Shown one piece after another: positions 42,615 through 52,929 of a stretch of DNA of 64,000 bases. The notes beneath the pieces were generated by a model, which was given only the letters and a program-made list of their open reading frames with translations, searched no databases and was not told the origin of the DNA. This DNA comes from Rhynchopus euleeides (lineage: Eukaryota; Euglenozoa; Diplonemea; Diplonemida; Diplonemidae): contig OY723280.1 of assembly GCA_963210315.1 (NCBI GenBank), positions 1,798,001 through 1,862,000 of the forward strand, given 5' to 3'. The position numbers and the translations under genes were made by a program. Within the stretch, counting starts at the first letter, position 1, and the number at the start of each line of letters is the position of its first letter.

Positions 42615-45600
42615 ATGACTGCGTCGGTGGCGTCGTCGGAGGTGCGGCGGGCGGACTGGCTGCCCCCGCCATCCGGCAAGCCTCTGCAGGAGATCTACAG
42701 CGATGTGATGCAGGGCGCACCTCTGCAGGTCGACAGCAGCCTGCAGCGACATATGGCCCGCAAGGCGAACGACGTGATGCGCGTCCTGGTCGTCGACAAG
42801 ATCAACAACAGGTGGGGACGGAAGAAGCGGCTCGCCTGCCTCACCCCACACTCCCTCTACATCTGCAACGTGTCCAACGGCAAGATCCACCTCCTCATCC
42901 CCCTCTCCTGCCTCCTCAAGGCCCAGGTGGCACGCCCCAACCCGCCTGCCTGCCAGGCCCTCCTGGAGACAGTCCCCGAGCTGCCCGATGTTCTCCTCGA
43001 CGTCGTGCCGGACCCCCGGAACGTCACCACCGCGGATGATTTCTTTGCAACCCTCGCATCCGTGATGCACATGCGGGGCGACTGGCCAGCGGGGCAGGGT
43101 GTGGCGGAGGGCGCGCCTGCCGGCGCGGCCCTCCGCTCCCTCGCCTCGCTGGGGAAGAGCAAGCAGTTCCCATGCCCTGCGACGTTTGTCGACGGCATCA
43201 GCCTCGAGAGGGAGCTGCTCAGGCGAAACCCCTCTCTCCCTGCGGCTGCGCTGCTCTCCCCGAGGGCGGCAGCGCCGCCGCCGGCGCAGCAGCAACAGCA
43301 GCAACAGCACCCACAAGGGGGTCCCGGGCGGAGCCCGGTGGTGCAGCCCGCTGTGCCGCCCCCCGCATCGGCAGTGCCAGCCCTGGCGTCGGGTGGCGGT
43401 GGTGTCGGCGGCGGGCCCATGGGGAGTAGTGTGGCGCTGCGCCCCCCGACCAGCATCGCCGTGTCGCCACAGCCCGGGGGGCGGGGCTACTCTCCGCTGC
43501 CGCCGCCGCATCTGGGGGGCGGCGTGGCGTCGCCTGCCGCGGGCAGCCCCGCGTGGGGCCCGCAGGGTGTGGCGCAGGGCGCTGCCGGGCTGCCCAGCCC
43601 GGCCGCGGTTCCACCCGGCGTTGCCCCTGCCCCTGCCCCCGCCCCCCCCGGCCTCGAGGCCCTCGTGGGGCCTGTCGGGCTCTCCGCTGCTGCTGCGGCA
43701 GCCGTTGCGCCCCCACCCGCACCCCCGCCGCTGCACGGCGGGGGTGGGGGTGGGGGTGGTGGCGTAGGGCTGGCCCCGCCGCCGCCGCGGCGTGTGACCA
43801 TAGCGGTGGACCCTGCAGGGGTGGGTGCGGGCAGCCCCGTGTTGTGGGGCCCCGACCCGGAGGGGCGCCCCCCGCCCGGCCTGGGGTCGATGGGGGTGGA
43901 GACGGCGGTGGTGCCGCGGGTGGAGGGTGGTGGTGGTGGTGCGGCGCTGGATACGCTGAGCATGCTTCCGGTGCAGGAGGTGGCCCCGCAGGGGAAGGGT
44001 GTGGGGGTGCCTGCACCCTATACGGCGGAGCCGGAGGCGGCCCGGAGCCCTTCGTCGGGGGCTGTGGGTGGGGTGGCGGCAGCGGCGGCGGCGGTGCAGC
44101 ACCCCCCGCAGCACCCGCAGGCAGTGGCGGCCGGGGAGAGGCCCGTCGTGCCGACTATGGTATGTTAAAGTGTGGGGAAGGGGAGGGGGAGGAGGAGGAG
44201 GTGGTGGTGGGAAACTATCCCGCACCCTGGGTGACTTGTGCCTTGATCTCCCATGTTTTTTTCACATTTCCCGTGTGACACCGCATGGCACACCTGCACA
44301 CACACAACAGCCGTGGTTTGAGCCATATGACGATCCTGTTGCCCGGGCTGCCTTTGAGCAGGTGCGATATTCGGAGGATCAGCCGTTCGTCGCCTTTCCG
44401 TCAACAAGGTGTGTGCCGTGGTGTGCATCACTCCCCCCCTCGACAGGCAGCTTTGCTTTGCTTTTGTCGCATCAAAAGGGGGGAGAGTGCACGGCTCTCG
44501 CACCACAGTCAAGTTTTTCACACACAACAAGAAGCTTGTCACAGTGAAAAAGATAGTTGGCAGCGCTTTGGGTGACAAACACAATCTACCTTGCCTTGTT
44601 GCTATGACTGTGCAAGGTTTGGCGAACAACGCCTTATCTTTTTGAGACAGGCATCACAATATTGCCTACACCCACATCTCCCGCACCCCCCCACCACAGG
44701 GACTTCTGGCTGAACCTGTCGACGCAGTGTGGGTTGATAGGCGGTGCGTTGGACCCCCCTCACTTCGACGTCCTGTCGCTGCACTCGACAGCGCCCCTGC
44801 TGGTGAACCAATCCCTGCTGCGCCGCTTCGTCGCAGCCTGGGAACAGGCACACCCCCGCGTGGTGGTGCTGAAGACCGCCCACAGCGCAGAGGCGTTCCA
44901 CGCAACACGCGAGTTCTGGCAGCACTTTCTCCGGGAGAAGAGGCCTGTGGTGGAGGAGGTGTTCGGAGGGGCGCCGCGTGTCACCGTCGACCTGTCTGTG
45001 CAGTGCGACGCCCACCCGCCGCACCTCCTCGCCTCCTGCGAGTGGAACCGCATCTGCCGCCTCTGGGAGGTGCGGAAGCGGGTGTCCGCAATGGATAAGT
45101 ATGCCCGGGTGTGCCAATCAAAAATACCCCCCTGTCGCTGCGGGGGGTGGGGGTGGGGGTGGTTGTGTTGTGTTGTGCGCTGTGCTCTCCCCGCCCACGG
45201 CTGTTCGGCGGTGTCGCCCCTCACCCCCTCCCCCCATCAGGCAACTGCTGTACGAAATGCGGCTGCAGCAGATTAAGCAGAAGTCGCACTCACGGCTGCT
45301 GCTGGGCCACGCCGCGCCGAATGCGTTTCGCATCTCGGCCCCTGCTGCTGACAAGCCGGCTGCGCCCAATCCGCAGCCAGAGCTCGCTGTGGCGGAGGCG
45401 CCGCAGGAGGCCACGCTGGTGCGGCCAGACCCCCCTGTCTTCAAGGACAGTGCGACGTCACCGCTGGTGCAGGTCGAGCGGCCGCCTCTCAGCGGTGTGG
45501 CACCCCCAACATCTTTCGAGAGGGTGACGGCACGCACGGTGTGCACGCAGACCCTGCCGCAGTCGCAGTGCGATGGGTGCCGCAAGCTGTTGGGCGTACC

Positions 45601-46069
45601 TCAGCAGGACGGGCTGGTAAACTTCGCGTCGGTGACGGGTGCGTCTGCCGCGTCCTTCACCGGGCCACGAGCCGCACGCCCCCCAAGGGTGGGTATCGCC
45701 AACACCGTGGTGATGCCGCCCCCTGTGCTGGCGCCGTCACCGCCGATCGTTCCCGCCTCCCCACAGGAGTTGCTGTCCCCACACTCCGCCACGTCGCGGC
45801 GCAGCGGTATGTTCTGGACCGCCTTCCTGCAGGGGTGGGATCGGGCAACCAGCGCCTCGCCCACCAGCCAGCAGCGAGTGCAGAGCAGGGCAGAGGCACC
45901 GCCACGCCCGCCGCATTCGGCCTCCGTGCGCCACCCCTCTGCATCGGTCATGTCGTGGCACGACCGAGATAGCAGCCGGCGCGTCCCGCCGCCGGGGCGG
46001 CCGCCGTCTTCCGTCGGCCATCAGCCCTACATCGCCTACCCGCAGCACGGCGTCGGCGTTGCTCTGTAG
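42615..46069 (+). CDS. PH/TH1-like domain protein, four exons
   Basis: Exons 42615-44159, 44311-44408, 44700-45098 and 45241-46069 join in frame with GT-AG borders (phases 0, 2, 2), giving 956 residues. The N-terminal ~170 residues hold the beta-rich domain shared with 33646-35151: NRWGRKKRLACLTPHSLYIC, then HLLIPLSCLLKAQV, then ELPDVLLDVV and a helix. A ~330-residue Pro/Gly/Ala/Gln-rich linker follows (QQQQQQQ near 43290). Exons 2-4 encode a second globular region, WFEPYDDPVARAAFEQV to a Trp/Glu-rich helical part ending RLQQIKQKSH, plus a Ser/Pro-rich tail with one CxxC pair. It may be a cytoskeletal or membrane adaptor by analogy with TH1/PH modules; that is inference. Intron 2 contains a dispersed repeat fragment. 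Confidence 0.82.
44515..44645 (+). repeat. Intronic fragment related to the 1.25-kb repeat family
   Basis: In intron 2. The translated text VTVKKIVGSALGD...LANNALSF parallels VSVKKIVGSAWAT...AQTTALSF at 55095-55220, inside the 178-bp block present only in repeat copy 2. DNA identity is interrupted, but order and spacing agree. Confidence 0.6.
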
Positions 46070-46625
46070 ATCTGAGCGAGGGGGTGGGGTGGGATGGTTA
46101 TCAGAAAAGCCATCGAAAACAGCAGCCCCTGCATCCCAGTAGAGTGCGGGAGAGTGGCTGTGTGTATGTGTGTTGTCGGGGCTGCCGAGAGACCGTATCG
46201 ATCGTTTGCCCGTTCTGTGGCGTTGGGGGGGTGGGGGGCGGAGAGCTACTTCGTTCTGTGTCATGAGACCTGTGCCGAGTGTGGCACAGTTCTTCCTTTT
46301 CTGCTTCTAGTTTTATTCCCGCACCTTAGAGCGGATGTCACTATTGTATTGTTGAGAGGGGGGTGCCGGAGGGGCTCAGCTTCTTCGCCGAAGCGGAGAG
46401 GGGGGTGCTCGCAGTGCGTTGGCCACAGCTCCGGCACGTCGCACGATGACCCATGCGCGAGTGTTAGTGAGGGAGACCTGAGTGCACAGCGCAGCATCCC
46501 GCACACCTCTTTGGTGGTTTGGCGGGTTTGGGAGGCCCGCTTCTGGGAATTTCCTCACGCGCCCCGGCCCTGCTGCCTGCTGGCTTTGATAGATGTAACA
46601 TCACCAAAAGTTTGTTGTTGTATTC
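46070..46625. other. No gene seen
   Basis: Spacer between the PH-like gene and the LINE array; one G-run and frames under 190 codons without recognisable features. Confidence 0.4.
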
Positions 46626-46677
46626 ACATACATCGGGCGTTATTGCGTTACCAGTAACGGTAATACCGTTATTTTTT
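46626..46677 (+). repeat. Outer inverted repeat with TAACGG motifs, left
   Basis: ACATACATCGGGCGTTATTG and the following CGTTACCAGTAACGGTAATA match, inverted, 56684-56737. It leads into a TAACGGTAATACCGTTA-type palindromic tract. Confidence 0.7.
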
Positions 46678-46699
46678 CGGTAAAATAACTTACCGTTAT

Positions 46700-46720
46700 G
46701 GGGCTGTCGGGCCAGTCGAA
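46700..46720 (+). repeat. 20-bp inverted repeat bounding the LINE array, left
   Basis: GGGCTGTCGGGCCAGTCGAA, with its exact inverse at 52278-52298. Confidence 0.85.
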
Positions 46721-46845
46721 AGTTTTTGGGGTCAAAAAAAATTGCAAAAAATCACAAACGGACCACAAAAAATTGCAAAAAATCACAAAAGGCGGTCGCG
46801 ATTTTTTGCGATTTTTTGTGTTTTTTGTGTTTTTTGTCCTTTTTG

Positions 46846-47446
46846 AGCCCTTACGTGGGGCGTCGACTTCCTTTCTCCCCTTCCTCCCCTTCTGAGTCCT
46901 CGGTTCCCCGCGCGCAGAAACGTGTAGCGCACATGCGGGAGGCAGACGAATCTGCCCTGGAGCGATGCTCGTTTCATAACAACAGAGCAGGTTTTCCTTC
47001 CTCCCGCACGATCATCAGCACAGCTAGATCAGGCGTGCCTTCCCCTTTCCCACGGGCCTCACAGGCCTTGCGCTTCTTGGAGCGCAAGACACGTGCTGTC
47101 CGTCCTTCTCGTTCTCGTTTCCTCCAGAAGCAGGTGTTGCGTGCGGTTCCGAAGCGCACCCGCTGCATCCCCTCTCCCACCATCTTTCGTTCGGCGGCTA
47201 TTCCGCGCTCTTTTCAACGCGTCGTCGCGAAGATTGCGCCTCAGTATCAGCAGGCGCAATCTCCGGCTTCCAGTGTGTGTGTGTCCCCCCTCCTTTACAG
47301 CGCAACGAGGAGGAGAGCGAAACCGTGTGGTGTCACGTAGAGCAAGAGTAGGATAGCGGGCCCGGTTCCTCACGGTATGGTCCTTCGGGGCCAGGCTGCG
47401 ATGCCAGCACGCTAACCCAAATTGCAATACGTTTTTTTGTGATTTT
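46846..47446 (+). pseudogene. LINE 3' unit X (5'-truncated)
   Basis: It begins at GAGCCCTTACGTGGGGCGTC and is near-identical to 49876-50460 of unit Y (one change is CTCCAGAAGC for CTCCGGAAGC). It includes the last ~150 codons (Arg/Ser-rich, ending RRRAKPCGVT), the ~100-bp 3' end with CTAACCCAAATTGCAATACG, and a TTTTTTTGTGATTTTTTG tail. Only the 3' quarter of the ORF is present, so it is not functional. Confidence 0.85.
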
Positions 47447-50368
47447 TTGTTGATGCGGCGCGCTGGACCCCTCGTGCACCCCTGGACGGCTGCTCTCTCC
47501 TGGCCGGCAGAGGCTTTTGACTTCGACGTATCCAGTATCCCAGAGAAGCCAGCAGCGCGGCTGTGGCCGTATAGCGCTGCGTCTCTCAGGGCGATACTTG
47601 CGTGGCTCGCAGCGCTCCAATGGACGAAGCAAGGCACGGTGTCGAACATCGAGCTCGCCCTTGACTTCGAAATCTTCACAGGGAAGGCGTTACAGCCCTC
47701 GGAGCGCTCGGCACGAACCTCCAACCCCGCGATGGCCGAGCGTGGCAACCTCCTCTGGACGATGATGGGCTGCCTGAAGAGGCTATGCGACCAGCTAAGC
47801 CTTCCTACCCCGTGGCCTGCGCGACGCGAGGACCGGGTCGGCTCCCTCTGCTCGGTAGGCGCTGGAGAGGTCTGGGGCGGGATGACACCCCGGCCCGTGT
47901 TCGCAGGTGGCGCAGAGACGATCGCGGCGTTAGAGGCGAGTGCAGAACAGGCATGTGCGGCCGCAGGCGTCGATGCAGACGGCAATATCGTGAGGTGGGG
48001 AACAAACGTGTTCCCAGACTACACTGGGATCCCCCGGACCACGCGAGCCTCACAATGGGATGGGCCACGCCCGCCCCCGCCGCGCAGCGCTATACCCGTA
48101 CCAGTGCCGCGGTCGCTCGCGAGCACGTCTCTGGGCCCCCGGAAAGTGTGCAACGCGCATTCGAAACCGAAATGCGACGAGTGCGATAATGCCAAGCGGA
48201 ATTACGCACTGACGATAGCTGCGTGTTGCCGCGTCCACCACCACCACGCGGACGGCCTGAAGGTGATGTGTTGTGAGACACACCACATGACGCGATGCGG
48301 CACCTGCGCCAATGTGAAGACATGCTGCGCGGCCGGCCACCATGGGCGCGCCCCCAGGGTCGACCAAGTTGCGAGCACGGATGACGACAGCAGCAGCTGC
48401 GATGACGACTCCGACAGCGAGGGAGAGGAGGGCAGCTCTGGTGCCACTGAGCATGATGGAGACGACGCTGAAGATGCGGGCTCCACCAGCGAGGAAGTCC
48501 CTCCCTCGTCTGAGATGGATAGCGACACGACGGCTGCGGCTGCGGTGAAACGCACCGCTATCGTTCTGGACGCCTCTGAAGAGGACTCGATGGGGCAGGA
48601 TGCCGTGAAACGCACCGCCATTTGTTTGGATCACTCGGACGAGGGCCCGTCCCTCTGGGGGGCTGGGATAGTGTGTGTGCGTCAGCCAGAGTGGGACATG
48701 TGTGCGTCTCTTCTTCTTCTTTGGCCGGGCGTGATTGAGCATTTGGCTCTTCACTGCCCCGACGATCAGCCCAGTGAGGGCGAGTTGGGTTCTTCTGCGG
48801 AGTCATCTGCGTTGACCCCACGCGAATTTCCTGGTTTTCTTTTCTCGCCTTCCCCTCGAATGAATACCCCTGCTTCCCCTACCCCGCGTCAGATGGGTGT
48901 GGAGCACGTTGCGCTTGTTGCGGAAGACTCGCCGGGCTCCCAACCCGGTGATGCTCGCCGCGTTCCACCAGCAGATGCAGCACCGCCTCCGGCGCCCTCT
49001 CCGGCTCCGGAGCTCGTGCTGCACACAGACCTGCTGGACGGGCTACAGACCCCGCAGACGGGCTCACCGACCCTTCGAGAGTGCGCCTCACAGCGGGGCT
49101 TTCAGAGCCCTTACGTGGGGCGCCGCCTTCCTTTCTCTCCCTCTCCCCCCTCTGAGTCTTCGATACCCCGCGCGCAGAAGCGAGTGGCACCCATACAGGA
49201 GGCAGACGAATCCGCCCTGGGGAGACGCTCCTTTCACAACAGAGGAGCAGAGCCTCAACCTCCCGTGTCCACTGGCTCACCGGTTTCAGCGCCAAGCCTT
49301 CGGCCTGACGAGGATAGTATCATGTCCCCATCAGAACTTGCTTCCCCCCTTCCTCTCTCGCCTGCACCCTCTCTTGTTGTGGATGACCCGCCGGGCTTTC
49401 AGCCCGCCGACACTCGGCTTAGTCCCCCATCAGACACTGTGTCACCCCCACCACCCTCTCCATGTCAGGAGCCCCTAATGCCTCTAGACACTGCAACACC
49501 CTCTCTTCCAGACTGGCAGGCAGAAACGCCGTCTCACCAGGGGAGCGGTTTCAGCGTCAAGGGTCTCACCAGGGGACCGGTTTCAGCGTCAAGCCCTCGG
49601 CCTGACGAGGATAGTATCATGTCCCCATCAGAACTTGCTGCCCCCCTTCCTCTCTCGCCTGCACCCTCCCTTGTTGTGGATGACTCGCCGGGCTTTCAGC
49701 CCGCCGACACTCGGCTTAACCCCCCATCAGACACTGTGTCACCCCCACCACCCTCTCCATGTCAGGAGCCCCTAGTGCCTTTAGACTCTGCAACCCCCTC
49801 TCTTCCCGATTATCAGGCTGAAACGCCGTCTCACCAGGGGAGCGACACGCTCTCCCCCGAGTGCACGTCGCCGAGCCCCTGCGTGGGGCGTCGACTTCCT
49901 TTCTCCCCTTCCTCCCCTTCTGAGTCCTCGGTTCCCCGCGCGCAGAAACGTGTAGCGCACATGCGGGAGGCAGACGAATCTGCCCTGGAGCGATGCTCGT
50001 TTCATAACAACAGAGCAGGTTTTCCTTCCTCCCGCACGATCATCAGCACAGCTAGATCAGGCGTGCCTTCCCCTTTCCCACGGGCCTCACAGGCCTTGCG
50101 CTTCTTGGAGCGCAAGACACGTGCTGTCCGTCCTTCTCGTTCTCGTTTCCTCCGGAAGCAGGTGTTGCGTGCGGTTCCGAAGCGCACCCGCTGCATCCCC
50201 TCTCCCACCATCTTTCGTTCGGCGGCTATTCCGCGCTCTTTTCAACGCGTCGTCGCGAAGATTGCGCCTCAGTACCAGCAGGCGCAATCTCCGGCTTCCA
50301 GTGTGTGTGTGTCCCCCCTCCTTTACAGCGCAACGAGGAGGAGAGCGAAACCGTGTGGTGTCACGTAG
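47447..50368 (+). CDS. LINE ORF tail, unit Y, with Cys/His zinc cluster and internal duplication
   Basis: The frame is open from the end of unit X's tail to the stop at 50368; the first Met is arbitrary because the unit is 5'-truncated. It opens with the C-terminal block common in protist LINE ORF2s (IELALDFEIFTGKALQ) but no reverse transcriptase. At 48142-48345 lies a Cys/His-rich module: CNAHSKPKCDEC, CCRVHHHH, CCETHHMTRCGTC and CCAAGHH. Acidic and Ser/Pro-rich parts follow. A ~96-residue segment (PDEDSIMSPSEL to TPSHQGS) is duplicated in tandem (49303-49545 and 49600-49845). The end is a basic Arg/Ser tail finishing PCGVT. The open frame over 973 codons shows little decay, so the copy is young. 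Confidence 0.75.
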   Translation: MLMRRAGPLVHPWTAALSWPAEAFDFDVSSIPEKPAARLWPYSAASLRAILAWLAALQWTKQGTVSNIELALDFEIFTGKALQPSERSARTSNPAMAERGNLLWTMMGCLKRLCDQLSLPTPWPARREDRVGSLCSVGAGEVWGGMTPRPVFAGGAETIAALEASAEQACAAAGVDADGNIVRWGTNVFPDYTGIPRTTRASQWDGPRPPPPRSAIPVPVPRSLASTSLGPRKVCNAHSKPKCDECDNAKRNYALTIAACCRVHHHHADGLKVMCCETHHMTRCGTCANVKTCCAAGHHGRAPRVDQVASTDDDSSSCDDDSDSEGEEGSSGATEHDGDDAEDAGSTSEEVPPSSEMDSDTTAAAAVKRTAIVLDASEEDSMGQDAVKRTAICLDHSDEGPSLWGAGIVCVRQPEWDMCASLLLLWPGVIEHLALHCPDDQPSEGELGSSAESSALTPREFPGFLFSPSPRMNTPASPTPRQMGVEHVALVAEDSPGSQPGDARRVPPADAAPPPAPSPAPELVLHTDLLDGLQTPQTGSPTLRECASQRGFQSPYVGRRLPFSPSPPSESSIPRAQKRVAPIQEADESALGRRSFHNRGAEPQPPVSTGSPVSAPSLRPDEDSIMSPSELASPLPLSPAPSLVVDDPPGFQPADTRLSPPSDTVSPPPPSPCQEPLMPLDTATPSLPDWQAETPSHQGSGFSVKGLTRGPVSASSPRPDEDSIMSPSELAAPLPLSPAPSLVVDDSPGFQPADTRLNPPSDTVSPPPPSPCQEPLVPLDSATPSLPDYQAETPSHQGSDTLSPECTSPSPCVGRRLPFSPSSPSESSVPRAQKRVAHMREADESALERCSFHNNRAGFPSSRTIISTARSGVPSPFPRASQALRFLERKTRAVRPSRSRFLRKQVLRAVPKRTRCIPSPTIFRSAAIPRSFQRVVAKIAPQYQQAQSPASSVCVSPLLYSATRRRAKPCGVT

Positions 50369-50476
50369 AGCAAAAGTAGGATAGCGGGCCCGGTTCCTCA
50401 CGGTATGGTCCTTCGGGGCCAGGCTGCGATGCCAGCACGCTAACCCAAATTGCAATACGCTTTTTTGTGATTTTTT

Positions 50477-52144
50477 GTGATTTTTTTTGTGGGTTTTTGT
50501 GTTTTTTTGTGGGAAACCCCCGGGCCTGGACCGACCCGTAGCGCCTCTCCAGTGCTTGTACCTGATCACCTGGCCATACACGACAAGACGCGGGTCTGCA
50601 ACGCGCACTCAAAACCTAGGTGCGACCTCTGCGAAGGCCAGGAGCGCAACTACCAGACGCATCTGGAAGCGTGCTGTCGCGCGCACCACTCGCATGACGA
50701 CGGCCTGTCTGTACGGTGCTGCAAGAAGCACAAGATGACGAGGTGTGGTGCATGCGCCAAGGCGGAAACCTGCTGCGAGGCGGGCCACCACGAACCCCCC
50801 ACTGACGAGGACAGCGAGATGTGCTCTGCTGATGATGACGGCAGCGGCGATGGGCACTCCGCGGGTGGCCCCTCGAACGGCGGCAACGAGGAGGTGGACT
50901 CCTGCGACGACAACGACGCGGATGGGGACAGCCCCCCTGCCGCTGGGGGCGGAGACGGGGATGCCGGCCTCAGCGAGCGCGACGAGGCCGCCGACGCGCC
51001 CTCGGCGGCCGCCGACGATGATGATGATGGACCCCCATCTGAGGGATGTGAGACCGCACTGGGACAGGTTGCCACTGAGAGCGCCGCCAGTTATGTTTAT
51101 GAGAGTGGCCCAGTGCCAGAGAGGGTGGAACCCCCCTGTTCGGATGTGTCTTCTCCTGGTGTGGACGAGGTTGTGGCATGCTGCGACCTCGAGCTACCGC
51201 CAGCCCCTTCTCTCTCTTCCCTGCCTCTTCCTAGCTTGCTTAAGAGGCTGGCTGACGTGCGGGACGTGGCTGATGCCGCGCCTTTCAATAAAAGACAAGC
51301 TACCTGCACCGTAGTCAGCTCCTTGAGTGGCCCTTGTCCTGATATCTCGTCGCTTAGACCTTTCCCCAACGTGGCATCCCCTCCCCCTTTGCCGGAGAAC
51401 ACCCCACCTCCCTTTCGTCTTGTCACTGACCCGGGTACACAGACAACCGGCGGGCTCGGCAAATCAACAAAGGTGCTTTCATCAAAGCGCACTGCCCAGT
51501 CGTCGCAGTCTGAACCTGGATTCACCTTCCTGCCCCCTCATGTCCCATCTGCCGCAAAGAGAGAGGCGGATGCCCTTGGCGCGCCCGACATCCCGCCACC
51601 GGGAAAAACGCCTGCAACTTGCGCAACGGTTAGCGCCTTGGACGTCCGGCCTTTCCCAGGCTTACTTCCCCTACCCCTCTGCAAGGGTACTCATTGCCCC
51701 TCGTTCCTCTCACCCCGCCCCCTGGGCGCCCCTGTTTCGAAAACAAAGGCCGTTGGGCAATCTGACTCGAAACCTCCAGCAGTGGCTACCGGCTTCCTGT
51801 TTGATGCGCCAAGCAGGCCACTAACTACAGCTAAAGTCAAGGCATGGAGGTGGTTACTTCCCCCTTGCGCGATTGACCCCATTCCCCACAAGGTTCGTCT
51901 GTCGAAGATCCATCGGCGGAAACGTTTCCGAGCCCGGGCTTTCCCTTTTGACCCCCCCCGCCAGATCAGGCGTTCATCAGACTTCCTTCCCAGTAAGTGG
52001 AAGGTCCCGCGCTATTTTCAACGCGCGGCCGAGGTATCACCCTCCGAGCTTCATTCGGTGGAGCCTCCGACCTTCAGTGTTCACGTGCCTTTCCCTATTT
52101 TAACAAAAGAAAGGAGCAGATCGCGCCCGTGTGGTGTGACTTAG
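50477..52144 (+). CDS. LINE ORF tail, unit Z (diverged relative)
   Basis: Begins in the TTTTTTGTGA tail of unit Y, so the N-terminus (MIFFVGFCVF) is translated simple repeat; the true unit starts near 50511. It repeats the Cys/His module with conserved spacing (CNAHSKPRCDLC, CCRAHHSHDDG, CCKKHKMTRCGAC, CCEAGHH at 50597-50790). An acidic Asp/Gly/Ala stretch and a Pro/Ser-rich body follow, with the terminal SRPCGVT as in unit Y. Clearly paralogous but much more diverged than X is from Y. Its 3' end is GTGTGGTGTGACTTAG, then a diverged trailer and a TTTTTTGTGATTTTTT tail near 52236. Confidence 0.75.
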   Translation: MIFFVGFCVFLWETPGPGPTRSASPVLVPDHLAIHDKTRVCNAHSKPRCDLCEGQERNYQTHLEACCRAHHSHDDGLSVRCCKKHKMTRCGACAKAETCCEAGHHEPPTDEDSEMCSADDDGSGDGHSAGGPSNGGNEEVDSCDDNDADGDSPPAAGGGDGDAGLSERDEAADAPSAAADDDDDGPPSEGCETALGQVATESAASYVYESGPVPERVEPPCSDVSSPGVDEVVACCDLELPPAPSLSSLPLPSLLKRLADVRDVADAAPFNKRQATCTVVSSLSGPCPDISSLRPFPNVASPPPLPENTPPPFRLVTDPGTQTTGGLGKSTKVLSSKRTAQSSQSEPGFTFLPPHVPSAAKREADALGAPDIPPPGKTPATCATVSALDVRPFPGLLPLPLCKGTHCPSFLSPRPLGAPVSKTKAVGQSDSKPPAVATGFLFDAPSRPLTTAKVKAWRWLLPPCAIDPIPHKVRLSKIHRRKRFRARAFPFDPPRQIRRSSDFLPSKWKVPRYFQRAAEVSPSELHSVEPPTFSVHVPFPILTKERSRSRPCGVT

Positions 52145-52277
52145 TAAATGACTTGGATAGCGTATCAGTTCTCGTGCGTCGTCTTTCGTAGACGTTCTGT
52201 ACGATGCGGATCCGCTAATCCAACATAGCAAACGTTTTTTTGTGATTTTTTGTGATTTTTTTTTGACCAGAAAAAAA

Positions 52278-52298
52278 TTCGACTGGCCCGACAGCCCC
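52278..52298 (-). repeat. 20-bp inverted repeat bounding the LINE array, right
   Basis: TTCGACTGGCCCGACAGCCC, inverse of 46700-46720. It lies between the unit Z tail and the TAACGG array. Confidence 0.85.
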
Positions 52299-52299
52299 A

Positions 52300-52560
52300 C
52301 CGTTAATAACGTTCCAGAACGGCCGAATAACGTTATCCGAAAATCGGTAACGTTATTTTTCCGCGTTATACCGTTATCGATAACGGTAATACCGTTATTA
52401 CCGTTATCAGGAACGGTAATAACGGTAATAACGTTATCGGTAACGTTATTACCGTTATTACCGTTATCGGTAACGATAATACCGTTATCAGTAACGGTAA
52501 TAACGTTATCGGTAACGTTATTACCGTTATTACCGGTAATACCGCGTTATTTTCGGTATT
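52300..52560. repeat. TAACGGTAATAACGTTA array
   Basis: About 260 bp built from overlapping ACCGTTATT, GGTAACGTTATT and their complements. It is self-complementary at many registers and matches the shorter tract at 46632-46698 and at 56684-56730. Confidence 0.9.
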
Positions 52561-52574
52561 TTTGGGCAACTTCT

Positions 52575-52614
52575 ATAGGGGGACCCTTTTCGAATTTTTT
52601 TTTCGGGGTGGCCA
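52575..52614. repeat. Dispersed 1.25-kb repeat, copy 2, left part
   Basis: ATAGGGGGACCCTTTTCGAA through GGGGTGGCCA, identical to 729-768; the repeat then continues at 54944 after the transposon. Confidence 0.9.
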
Positions 52615-52929
52615 CACGGTGGACTCCAGCGGCCCTAGCGGGAGTCTGGGAGCGGGAGTCTGAGCGGGTGTCAAAGACTCCCGCTAGCGGGAGTCCAGAC
52701 TCCCGCTAGGGGGAGTCTGACTCCCCCTAGCGGGAGTCTTTTCACCTATTTTCATCCATTTTTCCCATGATATAGTTACAGTCTACTGGCGTGGGGGGTA
52801 AAATCATGGTGGAAGAGGGATGGGGAGGGGCTTGTTTTGCTTCTGTCAGTTTCCCCGGACTCTGGACTACCTACCTATCCTCCTGGTAGCGGCTGCACCT
52901 GCGGAGGTGAGCGGTTAGAATTTGAGGTG

